In this document: one piece after another, positions 12,353 to 20,674 of the stretch
Layout: the number at the start of each line of letters is the position of its first letter
Position numbering within the stretch: position 1 is the stretch's first letter
Source of the DNA: Eubacteriales bacterium
GTDB taxonomy: Bacteria; Bacillota; Clostridia; Oscillospirales; CAG-272
Length of the DNA stretch: 35,877 bases
NCBI GenBank assembly: GCA_018383975.1
Contig: JAHAZT010000021.1
Span: 1-35,877 of the forward strand
Direction: 5' to 3'
Program-made: the position numbers and the translations under genes
Notes under the pieces: model-generated
What the model was told of the DNA's origin: nothing
Database searches by the model: none
The model's input: the letters and a program-made list of their open reading frames with translations, nothing else

Positions 12353-12381
12353 TTGACTTTTTTTCGTAAAGGCAATATAAT
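12353..12381 (+). promoter_or_regulatory. Sigma-A promoter of alaS
   Basis: TTGACT (12353-12358), 17 bases, then TATAAT (12376-12381). The roughly 55-nt leader contains a small hairpin, CCGCGA-aaa-TCGCGG. No T-box elements (specifier stem or antiterminator bulge) were seen, so tRNA-responsive control is not supported. Confidence 0.8.
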
Positions 12382-12443
12382 AATTATAACTTGCCGCGAA
12401 AATCGCGGTAAATCAAGTTTTATCGGAAGGTAAATTGATAATT

Positions 12444-15068
12444 ATGAAATGGACATCACTCAACGACCTGCGCGCTTCATTCCTCTCGTTTTTTGAGTCG
12501 AAGGGACACCTCTGCCGCGGCAGTTACCCCCTCGTCCCCGAAAACGACAAATCGCTTCTTTTGATAGTCGCCGGAATGGCGCCGCTTAAAAAATATTTCA
12601 CGGGTGAGCTCACCCCTCCCTGCCGACGCATGGCAACGTGTCAGAAGTGCATCCGCACAAACGATATCGAAAACGTCGGCTATACCGCCCGTCACGGCAC
12701 ATTCTTTGAAATGCTCGGCAATTTTTCCTTCGGCGACTATTTCAAGCAGGAGGCTCTGCCCTGGGCTTGGGAATATCTGACGAAGGTTCTCGAAATTCCG
12801 GAGGACAGGCTCTGGCCGTCCGTTTACGAGGAGGATGACGAGGCATATTCAATCTGGCGCGACAAAATCGGCGTAAGAGAGGATCATATCGTCCGCCTCG
12901 GCAAAGAGGACAACTTCTGGGAGCACGGCTCCGGTCCCTGCGGTCCCTGCTCGGAGATCTATTTTGACCGCGGCGAAAAATACGGCTGCGGAAAGCCCGA
13001 TTGCAAGCCCGGCTGCGATTGCGACCGCTATATGGAAATCTGGAACAACGTTTTCTCGCAGTTCAATAATGACGGCAACGGCAATTATACGGAGCTTGCC
13101 TCCAAAAACATAGACACCGGTATGGGTCTGGAACGTCTTGCGTGCGTTATGCAGGACGTCGACAGCATGTTTGAGGTTGACACGATAAAGAACATCATCA
13201 CCGCCATAAGCGAAAAGGCGGGCATAAAATATCACGATGACCCGAAGGCAGACATCTCCCTGCGTATCATCGCAGACCATTCAAGGGCGTCGGCTTTCCT
13301 CATCGCGGACGGCGTAATGCCGTCAAACGAAGGCAGAGGCTACGTTCTCCGCAGGCTTCTCCGCCGCGCCTGCCGTCACGGAAAGCTCCTCGGCATAAAG
13401 GGTGCATTCCTTGCGGACATCATCAAGGTCGTTGCGCACGAAAACCTCTCCGCATATCCGGAACTGACGGAAAAATTCGATTATATAAGCAAAATCGCGT
13501 CAATGGAAGAAGATCGCTTCGACGCAAACGTCGAGGCGGGAATGAACCTTCTCGACGCGCTTACGGAAAAAGCAAATGCGTCGGGCGCGAAAACGCTTGA
13601 CGGTGCCGACGTTTTCAAGCTCTCGGACACATACGGCTTCCCTATCGACCTCACCCGCGAAATTGCGGCTGAAAGAGGGCTCGGCATAGACGAAGACGGC
13701 TATAAAAAGTGTCTCGACGAGCAGAAGGCGCGTGCGAGAGCCGCAAGAGGAAACATCAGCGGCTGGCAGGACAAGTCCCTTTTCTCCGAATTTGAAAAAA
13801 CGGTATTCACGGGCTACGAAAAGATTACAGACGAAAGCGAGATCATCGCAATAGTCGATCCCGACACGCACGAGCCGACCGACGTTTCCGGCGAAAACGC
13901 CGTAATCATAACAAAGTCAACCTGCTTCTACGGCGAAGGCGGCGGTCAGGTCGGCGATACGGGCACAATCGAAAGCGAAAACGGCACGGCAACCGTCACA
14001 GACACAAAAAAGGCAGACGGCGTATATCTGCACATCTGCCATGTTGAAAGCGGTTCCTTCTCCGCAGGCGATAAGGTCACAATGAAGGTTGACGGCGAAC
14101 GTCGCGCGGCAACCGCAAGAAATCACAGTGCGGTTCATCTCCTTGACGCCGCTCTGCGCAAGGTTCTCGGAGATCATATCCGTCAGGCGGGATCCATGGT
14201 CGACGCCGAAAGAGGACGCTTTGACTTTACGCATTTCTCCGCAGTAACCGCGGACGAGCTGGACAAGGTCGAACGCATTATAAACGAAAAAATTCTTGAA
14301 AATATACCTGTTACGACGGTTGAAACAGACCTTGAGTCTGCGAAAAAGTCGGGCGCGATTGCGCTCTTCGGCGAAAAATACGGCGATACGGTACGCGTTG
14401 TGAAAATGGGCGACTTCTCAAGCGAGCTTTGCGGCGGCACGCACGTTTTTGCAACGGGCAGTCTCGGCTGTGTCAGACTCGTCTCCGAAAGCTCCGTTGC
14501 GGCGGGCACGAGAAGAATCGAGCTTATTTCCGGAATGGGCGCATATTCGCTTGCAAAATCCGACAGCGCGACGGTAAAGTCCGCTCTCTCCGCTCTCAAA
14601 ATAAGCGAAGAAGGCGAAATCGCGACAAAAATATCCGCTCTCCAGAGCGATATAAAGCAGGCAAAAAAAGACCTTGAGGCAATGTCAATCAAGGCGGCGT
14701 CGGCAGGCGTTGCGGAAATGCTTGCAAAGGCGGAAACCGTCGGCGCGATAAAGGTTGCGTCAATGCAGACCTCCCTCCCGGTCGACACGGTGAGAAGTCT
14801 TTCCGATGATATAAAAGCCAATCACCCCGATACGGTAGCCGTCATTTATACCGACTGCGGCGGCAAATATTCTCTCGTCTGCGTATGCGGCAAGGACGCT
14901 CTTGCGGCAGGTGTCAAGGCACCGCTCGTTCTCCGCGAGCTGTCGACCTTCGTCGGCGGCGGTGGCGGCGGCCGTCCGGACAGCGCCATGGCGGGCGGCA
15001 TCAAATATCCCGAAAAACTCGGCGACGCGCTCTCTGCGCTCCCCGAAATTATAAAAAATCTTATTTAA
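12444..15068 (+). CDS. alaS: Alanyl-tRNA synthetase
   Basis: AlaS charges tRNA-Ala and removes misattached Ser and Gly. The family N-terminus MKWTSLNDLRASFLSFFESKGH fits ATG 12444 (874 residues). The track start TTG 12435 adds only three residues and lies just 4 bases from the GGAAGG site, whereas the ATG is 13 bases away, so the exact start is uncertain. The class II core holds RxxGKxxNFWEHGSGPCGPCSE. The editing domain has the zinc ligands HSAVH and CGGTH. The C-terminal DHH-associated C-Ala domain ends near the GGGGGGRPDSAMAGG segment. It leads a plus-strand unit with mscL 13 bp behind it and is divergent from rpoB. Confidence 0.97.
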   Translation: MKWTSLNDLRASFLSFFESKGHLCRGSYPLVPENDKSLLLIVAGMAPLKKYFTGELTPPCRRMATCQKCIRTNDIENVGYTARHGTFFEMLGNFSFGDYFKQEALPWAWEYLTKVLEIPEDRLWPSVYEEDDEAYSIWRDKIGVREDHIVRLGKEDNFWEHGSGPCGPCSEIYFDRGEKYGCGKPDCKPGCDCDRYMEIWNNVFSQFNNDGNGNYTELASKNIDTGMGLERLACVMQDVDSMFEVDTIKNIITAISEKAGIKYHDDPKADISLRIIADHSRASAFLIADGVMPSNEGRGYVLRRLLRRACRHGKLLGIKGAFLADIIKVVAHENLSAYPELTEKFDYISKIASMEEDRFDANVEAGMNLLDALTEKANASGAKTLDGADVFKLSDTYGFPIDLTREIAAERGLGIDEDGYKKCLDEQKARARAARGNISGWQDKSLFSEFEKTVFTGYEKITDESEIIAIVDPDTHEPTDVSGENAVIITKSTCFYGEGGGQVGDTGTIESENGTATVTDTKKADGVYLHICHVESGSFSAGDKVTMKVDGERRAATARNHSAVHLLDAALRKVLGDHIRQAGSMVDAERGRFDFTHFSAVTADELDKVERIINEKILENIPVTTVETDLESAKKSGAIALFGEKYGDTVRVVKMGDFSSELCGGTHVFATGSLGCVRLVSESSVAAGTRRIELISGMGAYSLAKSDSATVKSALSALKISEEGEIATKISALQSDIKQAKKDLEAMSIKAASAGVAEMLAKAETVGAIKVASMQTSLPVDTVRSLSDDIKANHPDTVAVIYTDCGGKYSLVCVCGKDALAAGVKAPLVLRELSTFVGGGGGGRPDSAMAGGIKYPEKLGDALSALPEIIKNLI

Positions 15069-15081
15069 GGAGAACTGACCG

Positions 15082-15651
15082 ATGAAAGACAAAACAAAAG
15101 GCTTCTGGGCTGAATTCAAGAAGTTCATCTCAAAGGGCAACGTTGTCGATATGGCTGTCGGTGTTGCCGTTGCAACAGCCTTCACGGCAATCGTAACGGC
15201 GTTCACAAAGGGCTTTATCGCCCCGATTATTTCCCTTCTCTCTCACGACGCGTCCCTTTCCGATATGAAATGGGTCATTCGTCCCGAGGAGGCGGAAGTC
15301 GCCGCCGACGGCACCAAAACAATTCTTACTCCCGAGGTTGCAATTCTCTGGGGTTCATTCCTTCAGTCGATAATCGACTTCCTTATTATTGCGTTCGTTA
15401 TGTTCATATTCCTCAAAATCGTTATGAGCGTGACCAAAAAAGCCGAAAAAATGCGTATGGAGCTGACGGGCGAAGACAAAGAGCGTGCAAAAGCGGCGGC
15501 GGAAGCCAAAGCCAAGGAAGAAGCGGAAAAGAAAGCCGCAGAGGAAGCAAAAGCCGCGGCGGAAGCCGAGCTTGCCGCGGAAAAAGCAAGAAAGGCGAGA
15601 GAGCTTGAACTGCTTGAACAGATTGCGGCTTCTCTCAAGGAGTCGAAATAA
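15082..15651 (+). CDS. mscL: Large-conductance mechanosensitive channel MscL with extended C-terminus
   Basis: MscL is the membrane-tension-gated pore that releases solutes on osmotic downshock. The start is ATG 15082 with AAGGAGA upstream. The N-terminal helix and pore-lining TM1 are clear (FKKFISKGNVVDMAVGVAVATAFTAIV), followed by a periplasmic loop and TM2 (FLQSIIDFLIIAFVMFIFLKI). The protein is 189 residues long, against about 130-150 for typical MscL. The difference is an Ala/Glu/Lys-rich charged helical insert at roughly 130-175, ahead of the normal C-terminal bundle helix (LLEQIAASLKE). It is probably co-transcribed with alaS and overlaps the next gene by one base (TAATG). Confidence 0.93.
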   Translation: MKDKTKGFWAEFKKFISKGNVVDMAVGVAVATAFTAIVTAFTKGFIAPIISLLSHDASLSDMKWVIRPEEAEVAADGTKTILTPEVAILWGSFLQSIIDFLIIAFVMFIFLKIVMSVTKKAEKMRMELTGEDKERAKAAAEAKAKEEAEKKAAEEAKAAAEAELAAEKARKARELELLEQIAASLKESK

Positions 15652-15992
15652 TGGAAAATTGCATTTTCTGTATGATTTGCGATGGGAAAATCCCTTCCAA
15701 AAAGGCATATGAGGACGATAGAATCCTTGCGTTTTATGACATAAATCCGCAGGCACCTGTCCATATTCTCGTCATTCCCAAGGAGCATATTCCCTCAGTT
15801 GACGCAATAACGGCGGAAAACAGCGGCATCGTTTCGTACATTTTCGAGCACATTCCGCAGATTGCAAGAGCCGCAGGACTCACCGGCGGTTATCGCATAA
15901 TATCGAACTGCGGCGCCGACGCATGTCAGACCGTTCCGCACCTGCATTTTCACATTCTCGGCGGCGCAAAACTCGCCGATCGCATGGCATAA
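15651..15992 (+). CDS. HIT-family (histidine triad) nucleotide hydrolase
   Basis: HIT proteins hydrolyse nucleoside phosphoramidates and related nucleotidyl bonds. The 113-residue protein has the family N-terminus with paired cysteines (ENCIFCMICDGKIPSKKAYEDD), the central HILVIPKEHI strand and the catalytic triad HLHFHIL (H97, H99, H101) near the C-terminus. Length and layout match the bacterial HinT-like branch. The start ATG overlaps the mscL stop (TAATG), so translation is probably coupled. The biological substrate in this organism cannot be inferred. It is the last gene before the repeat/terminator element. Confidence 0.93.
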   Translation: MENCIFCMICDGKIPSKKAYEDDRILAFYDINPQAPVHILVIPKEHIPSVDAITAENSGIVSYIFEHIPQIARAAGLTGGYRIISNCGADACQTVPHLHFHILGGAKLADRMA

Positions 15993-16172
15993 CCTACTTT
16001 TCTTTGAAAAGAAAAGTAGGCAAAAGAAACTTCAATTATCGGGAAGTTTGTGCGGAGTTTTAATTATCTGCACGGACAGAGCTTGCACAAAAGGCAAAAT
16101 AAACTTCAATAATTGATTTTACAAAACCTGATAAAAAAGAAAACAGAGGTGGTTTCCCATCTCTGTTTTTTT
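15993..16172 (+). repeat. Interspersed palindrome-plus-terminator repeat, copy 1
   Basis: A noncoding element begins with a perfect 12-bp palindrome (CCTACTTTTCTT-tgaa-AAGAAAAGTAGG) directly after the HIT stop codon. It continues with GCAAAAGAAACTTCAATTAT and a shared TTTTAATTATCTGC block, and ends AACCTGATAAAAAA plus a terminator hairpin. A clearly related copy lies inverted at 35726-35860. This copy carries about 45 extra bases in the middle. The element fills the whole gap between the convergent HIT and VTT genes. Confidence 0.8.
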
Positions 16173-16173
16173 G
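16142..16173. terminator. Bidirectional terminator inside repeat copy 1
   Basis: AACAGAGGTGG pairs with CCATCTCTGTT across a four-base loop, with T-runs following on both strands (TTTTTTTG on plus, TTTTCTTTTTT on minus). It can end both the alaS-mscL-HIT unit and the minus-strand membrane gene pair. Confidence 0.8.
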
Positions 16174-16176
16174 TTT

Positions 16177-16872
16177 TCAGTTTTCGGGGGTATCTTCCGT
16201 TTTGTCCTGCTTTTTCTTTATCCACAACTGATATACGATGAGGGTAATTGCGGTAAACACAATTCTGCACGCGATGGCTATCCAGAAAGTTTTCGAGCGA
16301 TAATTGCTTATCTCCGCTCCGATAATCGTTTCAAGTATCAGGTCGGGGGCGGCGCCGAGAAGGCTTGCCACAAGAAATTTCGGATAATTTATCTTTGATG
16401 CTCCCATATACATACTGACAACGTCCATCGGCAAAATGCCTATAATTCGCAGTGCAAACACGGAAAAGATGCTGTTCCTTTTTATAAGCGAATAGAAATC
16501 GTTGAATTTCGGATATTTTTCCCGCAGTTTATCAACCATTATGCTGCCCGAGCATCTGCCGACAAGATACGCCGCGGAAAATGTTGCGGCTATTGCCGCG
16601 GCATTTGCCAGTATCGCCGCGACCTTATCCTTGAAAATCAGCGTGCCGATAAGCTCAATCAGCACGAACGGGCAAAATACGGAAAGCCCTTTTGCCGCTC
16701 CGAGAATCATCATGAAAAGCACAGCGGGCGCCACGGTTTTCGGTGCAAGATCCTTGATTATATCCGCCGTAATTCTATCCCTGAAAATAAAATAAAGTAC
16801 GGCAAAAGCGATTATTATCAGAAGCGGCAGACACCTGACGATTTCAAGTGCCGTGCTTTTTTTATTCTTCAT
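16177..16872 (-). CDS. TVP38/TMEM64 (VTT domain) membrane protein
   Basis: A 231-residue integral membrane protein. It has an N-terminal transmembrane segment (LPLLIIIAFAVLYFIF), several further hydrophobic helices, and the VTT-type core with GAAKGLSVFCPF..E, SAAYLVGRCSG, and the re-entrant motif ALRIIGILPMDVVSMYMGASKI followed by FLVASLLGAAPDLIL. These match the TVP38/TMEM64 branch of the DedA superfamily, members of which act as lipid scramblases or lipid-carrier flippases; the substrate here is unknown. Its start overlaps the 3' end of the upstream YjdF-like gene by 11 bp, indicating translational coupling. The stop lies just outside the shared bidirectional terminator. Confidence 0.85.
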   Translation of the reverse strand: MKNKKSTALEIVRCLPLLIIIAFAVLYFIFRDRITADIIKDLAPKTVAPAVLFMMILGAAKGLSVFCPFVLIELIGTLIFKDKVAAILANAAAIAATFSAAYLVGRCSGSIMVDKLREKYPKFNDFYSLIKRNSIFSVFALRIIGILPMDVVSMYMGASKINYPKFLVASLLGAAPDLILETIIGAEISNYRSKTFWIAIACRIVFTAITLIVYQLWIKKKQDKTEDTPEN

Positions 16873-17704
16873 TTACAGTCGTCTCCGATGTGTCTCCGCC
16901 GTCGGTATCGTCTGTGCGGAGCGTGGGAATAAAGTTCTTTGCTATTTTTCCCTTGCCGCGATGTTTTATGTAGAAATAGCCGATTATACAGAACACAAGC
17001 GCGCCGAGGAAGTTGACAAAAAGATCCTCCATGGTGTCATAAAGTCCTATATCGAGATATCCGTTTATTCCGAGCGACGTTCCGTTGACCGCCGTATCCG
17101 TAATTCCGGAAACGCTTATCGGGATATTGCTTTTTGTCGGGTCGAGAAGGGTTGAATTGAAGGAATTTATTATAGTGTCCTTCTGCATGTCCTTGCCGAA
17201 GAATCTGTCCATTCCGAATTCAAAAAACTCCCAGAAAACGCCGACAGTCATTGAAAAGCAGAACGCCGATGCCGATACATAGAAGGGGGAAACCGCGAAT
17301 TTTATCTTATCGTCACGGTTCAGCACGTCTATAAGACAAAAACCGAGAGCGGCGCAGATAAAGCCCCATGTTGTATGAAGCATTGTGTCCCAGAAAGAAA
17401 TATTAACGAAAAAGCTCGCGATTTCTCCGAGTATCTCCGCGGCGAAAATATAGATAAGCACAAGTATTTCAAGCACGTTCGGAATATCGAGATGGAACTT
17501 TCTTTTCACAAAACTCGGTATTGAAAACATGACGAAAACAAGCAAGCAAAGGAATGCGTTTTCGTAGTTTCCGAGCATAACGGCACGCACAAGACTGAAC
17601 ATGACAAGCACACCGAGAATGATATATGTGATTTTCAGTCCGCGGCTCATTTTTTTCATTTCTTCAAGCCTTTCGGCTCTTTCCCGTCTGATACTTTTTT
17701 TCAA
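16862..17704 (-). CDS. YjdF/DUF2238-like integral membrane protein
   Basis: A 280-residue protein with a basic N-terminus and about six to seven hydrophobic segments. The start is TTG 17704, with AAGGAG eight bases upstream. Motifs resembling the YjdF (DUF2238) family are MLHTTWGFICAALGFCLID, the acidic WEFFEFGMDRFFGKDMQKDTI, and GLYDTMEDLFVNFLGALVF. The pattern of His, Glu and Asp inside membrane helices is what defines that family, whose function is not established. A hydrophilic C-terminal tail rich in Asp and Thr follows the last helix. It overlaps the downstream VTT gene. Family assignment is from motif resemblance only. Confidence 0.65.
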   Translation of the reverse strand: MKKSIRRERAERLEEMKKMSRGLKITYIILGVLVMFSLVRAVMLGNYENAFLCLLVFVMFSIPSFVKRKFHLDIPNVLEILVLIYIFAAEILGEIASFFVNISFWDTMLHTTWGFICAALGFCLIDVLNRDDKIKFAVSPFYVSASAFCFSMTVGVFWEFFEFGMDRFFGKDMQKDTIINSFNSTLLDPTKSNIPISVSGITDTAVNGTSLGINGYLDIGLYDTMEDLFVNFLGALVFCIIGYFYIKHRGKGKIAKNFIPTLRTDDTDGGDTSETTVNEE

Positions 17705-17755
17705 AACCGTTTCTCCTTTTGTTTTATTTCAATTGGCTTCGCCATGATTTTTTAC

Positions 17756-17789
17756 GAAAAAAACTCCGCGGTCTATGCCGCGGAGTTTT
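17756..17789 (-). terminator. Terminator of rplS
   Basis: AAACTCCGCGG (17761-17771) pairs perfectly with CCGCGGAGTTT across a six-base loop. On the minus strand the stem is followed by TTTTTTTCG. It lies 6 bp past the rplS stop and before the next minus-strand gene, so rplS is monocistronic. Confidence 0.88.
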
Positions 17790-17794
17790 CGCAA

Positions 17795-18136
17795 TTAGAT
17801 CTGTTCTTTTACCTTAGCTGCTTTGCCGACTCTGTCGCGTACATAGTAGAGCTTTGCGCGTCTTACTTTACCGTGGCGGATAACTTCGACCTTAGCAACC
17901 TTCGGGGAATGCAGAGGGAACGTCTTTTCAACGCCTACGCCATAAGCAATTCTTCTTACGGTGAATGTCTCGGAAATACCGCCGTTTCTCTTGGCGATAA
18001 CCGTTCCTTCAAAGAGCTGAATTCTCTCGCGTGAACCCTCAACTATCTTGTTGTGAACCACGACCGTGTCACCTATTTCGAACTTAGGGAGTTCGGTCTT
18101 TAATTGCTCGCTGACAAAAGCTGAAATCTTATCCAT
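17795..18136 (-). CDS. rplS: 50S ribosomal protein L19
   Basis: L19 lies at the 30S-50S interface and contributes to the intersubunit bridges. The 113-residue product has the full family sequence: [35 protein letters not shown], then [30 protein letters not shown] and the basic C-terminus [20 protein letters not shown]. The start ATG 18136 has AAAGGAGG upstream. The gene stands alone between its own promoter and terminator; the trmD/rimM neighbours seen in many bacteria are absent. Its leader of about 75 nt might contain an L19-type autoregulatory structure, but I could not confirm a fold. Confidence 0.97.
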   Translation of the reverse strand: MDKISAFVSEQLKTELPKFEIGDTVVVHNKIVEGSRERIQLFEGTVIAKRNGGISETFTVRRIAYGVGVEKTFPLHSPKVAKVEVIRHGKVRRAKLYYVRDRVGKAAKVKEQI

Positions 18137-18215
18137 TGCTTTTTTCCTCCTTTTGAATTACAGAGCGTTCATGCGAGCATGCAGCGGACCGCCCCATTTG
18201 CAGTACAGCTCCATC

Positions 18216-18244
18216 ATTATATCAGCCTTTTTTGATAATTGCAA
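18216..18244 (-). promoter_or_regulatory. Sigma-A promoter of rplS
   Basis: On the minus strand TTGCAA (18239-18244), 17 bases, TATAAT (18216-18221). The transcript would start about 75 nt before the rplS ATG. Confidence 0.75.
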
Positions 18245-18321
18245 TAGTTTTTTGAAATTTTTATTCACTTTTTTATTTTTTTCGCGTAAAATCCTGCTTG
18301 CGAATTAAAAGTGCCGGCTGC

Positions 18322-18357
18322 GAAATCAAAACGTCCCGCGGAAAACCCGCGGGACGT
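18322..18357 (-). terminator. Terminator of the phosphoesterase lipoprotein gene
   Basis: ACGTCCCGCGG and CCGCGGGACGT form a perfect 11-bp GC-rich stem with a five-base loop, followed on the minus strand by TTTTGATTTC. It lies 15 bp beyond the stop codon at 18372. Confidence 0.8.
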
Positions 18358-18371
18358 CGTTGCCTTTGAAT

Positions 18372-20606
18372 TTATTTTGAAAGATTTGCAACCGCGTTTG
18401 CATAAGCCGTCGAAGCTTCTTCGGCGGTCAGCGCACCCTTGTAAATCTTTGCGTCGGTAATGAGCATATTCCCTGCGGGGAAATCGCCGCCGACAAGAGA
18501 CGCTGTTATATCGTCGCCGAGGCAGAAATAATTGAAGGTGCTGCCCGCGCCGACCTTGAAGTCCTCATTTATGGGAGCGGAAGCCGAAAGCTTGCCGTTG
18601 ACATAAATATAGCTTTTCTTCTCCGCGAAGTCATAAGTTGCGACAACGTGCGTAAGCTCTGTTCTCGAAGCGGCAGCTCCCGCAATAACGCTCGGGTTGT
18701 AGCCGTTCAGTCCGCCCGATCCTCCGGTGATGAAATAGGGCTGACCGGACGCCTGCTCTGCAAGTCCCCAGCCGCCTGCCTGCGTTCCGCAGACAATGCC
18801 CTGAACCTTGCCCGTCGACGATTTTGCAACATAGAACGCCTCAACGGAGAAGTTGCCCTCTGCGAATTTTCTGAATTCGGAAGTGCTTGAAAGAGAATTG
18901 AATTTGCAGATTGCATACTTGCCGGAGGTCGCGCGGAGCGCGTCCACCGTATATTTCTTTCCGGCGTGCGTAACCTCGAATTTTCCCGTTTCCGCGCCGT
19001 GATTTGTCACGGTGACGTTGCCCTTCGTATCTGTCATTCCGCTGCTCGGAAAATCTATATCGACATAAAGCTCCGTCTTGTTTACTTCCGCAGGCTTGCC
19101 GCCTTCGGCTGTGACCTTTGTCGTTACCTTGTTGCTTTCCTTGCCCCAGGAGTCGACCGCGACGAGCGAAACCTCATATTCGTTGCCGATTGTGAGATTG
19201 CCGAGGTTAACCTCCCATTCCTTCTTCATATCGGCGGGCTTTCCGTGACGATAGAAGTCGGCAAGGACTTTTTTCTCCGTCTTCTTCTGCGAGCCGACGC
19301 GGTTGACCGTAAGAACGTAGTGATGAGCGAATTCGTCATCGGTTGCGGACTTGAATTTAACCGTTGTGCTTACGCTTGTCTTTCCCGCCGTGCCGAATTC
19401 AAAGCTTATTGCGTCCTCTGCGAGAACGGGAGCAGCATTCTTTTCGGAGCGGTCTTTTCTGTAAGCGTCAAGGTGCGATTTGTCGGCTTTCGGAGCGCTT
19501 ATTTCCCACGTCTCGCCGATGGTCGTCTTGTTATAGAAGTCCATTCGCGTAAATCTTATGTTGCCGTTTGCGTCAACCTGAACGAGAAGTCCCTGAGAGA
19601 ACTCGTTGCAGTCCTTCATAACGGTTTTGCCCGACATATCGATATAATTGCCGTCTTCGATTGCCATATAACGGACGGAGCCGCAGCCGAGGGACGTGAA
19701 GTCCGTCTGCATTATGCTTCTCGGGTCGTTGAGCGGGAAATGAAGGTGACCGCTGAACGTAACGACCTGCGGATACTTGGAGAGAATGTCCGTAAGGTCG
19801 GTTGTGTACCACATGAGGTTGTCGGCGGTGTAAAGGTCGCTTCCGTAAACCGTGTTGTGAATCATCGGGTGAGTGAAGAGGAATACGGATTTTCCGGGGT
19901 CTTTTTCCGTAAGAGTTTTGAGGGTGTTGTCCAGCCACTCTTTTGTCGAAGCGGCATAGGGCGCCGCAACGCCGTTTACTTTATAATATTTGCCGTTGCT
20001 GTCCGGATTTATAAAGATGAAATAGTAGTCTCCGACCTTGCAGAGACGGCTGCCGTTTTTGAAATCCGTCGCGTATTCCGTGAGGTCGCTTTCAAAGAAC
20101 GATTTTCCGAATATGCTGAGCATATCGCTCATAAGCAATACGCCGCCGTAGAGCTCCTCGTGGTTACCCGTTGTGAAAATGAGGGGCACTTCCGTCTCGT
20201 TGAAAACCTTCTTGTATGTGTCCTTCACCATTCTTGCCTCGCTCACGCGTCCGGACTGTGTAAGGTCGCCGGCGATCGCAACGGCGTCAAGACCGTTTTT
20301 ATCGCCCGACTTTACGGCGTAGTCCTTGAGCTGATTGAGCGCGCTCAGAAATTTGCTTGTGGGCATTGTCTGTCCGTCCTGACAGTGCACGTCGGAAAGT
20401 GCGCCGAAAGAAAGGACGATGTTGTCGGCGTCAAACTTTGCGTCCGGCTCGACGACCGTTGTGCCGCCCTTTGTTGTGGTCACTTCGGTTCCGCCCTGTG
20501 TGCCGGTGCCTTCCGTCGTCGTGTCGACGGGGTCCTTGGGACCGCACGCGCAGAGGACAGCCGCCAGCATCATAACGGCAAGCGTCAATGCGAGTATTTT
20601 CTTCAT
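18372..20606 (-). CDS. Lipoprotein calcineurin-like phosphoesterase with C-terminal beta-rich domains
   Basis: A 744-residue exported lipoprotein. The signal peptide ends in a lipobox LCAC with Cys21 as the lipidation site, followed by a Thr/Gly-rich linker to about residue 55. The calcineurin-type metallophosphoesterase core then shows all metal-ligand motifs in order: SDVH (D72, H74), GDLTQSG (D114), GNHE (N148, H149), THPMIH and GHLHFP. After roughly residue 400 comes a fibronectin-III-like region, then a C-terminal segment resembling a LamG/concanavalin-type domain (SYIYVNGKLSA...FNYFCLGDD), which often binds polysaccharide. The phosphorylated substrate is unknown. ATG 20606 has AGGAGG upstream. 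It is 68 bp behind the PfkB-like kinase gene with no clear terminator between, so co-transcription is likely. Confidence 0.85.
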   Translation of the reverse strand: MKKILALTLAVMMLAAVLCACGPKDPVDTTTEGTGTQGGTEVTTTKGGTTVVEPDAKFDADNIVLSFGALSDVHCQDGQTMPTSKFLSALNQLKDYAVKSGDKNGLDAVAIAGDLTQSGRVSEARMVKDTYKKVFNETEVPLIFTTGNHEELYGGVLLMSDMLSIFGKSFFESDLTEYATDFKNGSRLCKVGDYYFIFINPDSNGKYYKVNGVAAPYAASTKEWLDNTLKTLTEKDPGKSVFLFTHPMIHNTVYGSDLYTADNLMWYTTDLTDILSKYPQVVTFSGHLHFPLNDPRSIMQTDFTSLGCGSVRYMAIEDGNYIDMSGKTVMKDCNEFSQGLLVQVDANGNIRFTRMDFYNKTTIGETWEISAPKADKSHLDAYRKDRSEKNAAPVLAEDAISFEFGTAGKTSVSTTVKFKSATDDEFAHHYVLTVNRVGSQKKTEKKVLADFYRHGKPADMKKEWEVNLGNLTIGNEYEVSLVAVDSWGKESNKVTTKVTAEGGKPAEVNKTELYVDIDFPSSGMTDTKGNVTVTNHGAETGKFEVTHAGKKYTVDALRATSGKYAICKFNSLSSTSEFRKFAEGNFSVEAFYVAKSSTGKVQGIVCGTQAGGWGLAEQASGQPYFITGGSGGLNGYNPSVIAGAAASRTELTHVVATYDFAEKKSYIYVNGKLSASAPINEDFKVGAGSTFNYFCLGDDITASLVGGDFPAGNMLITDAKIYKGALTAEEASTAYANAVANLSK

Positions 20607-20674
20607 TATGGAGTTCCTCCTGTGATTTTTTTGTTTCGTTATTTATTTCAAGGTGCCTTGACGACACATTAAAA

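Noticed and set aside
12382-12443. Possible T-box riboswitch in the alaS leader
   Set aside because: The leader is only about 55 nt with one small hairpin; no specifier loop, antiterminator or terminator.
15470-15610. Tandem GCG/GAA-rich stretch in mscL as a DNA repeat
   Set aside because: The repetition comes from Ala/Glu/Lys codons of a coding helix, with no regular period at DNA level.
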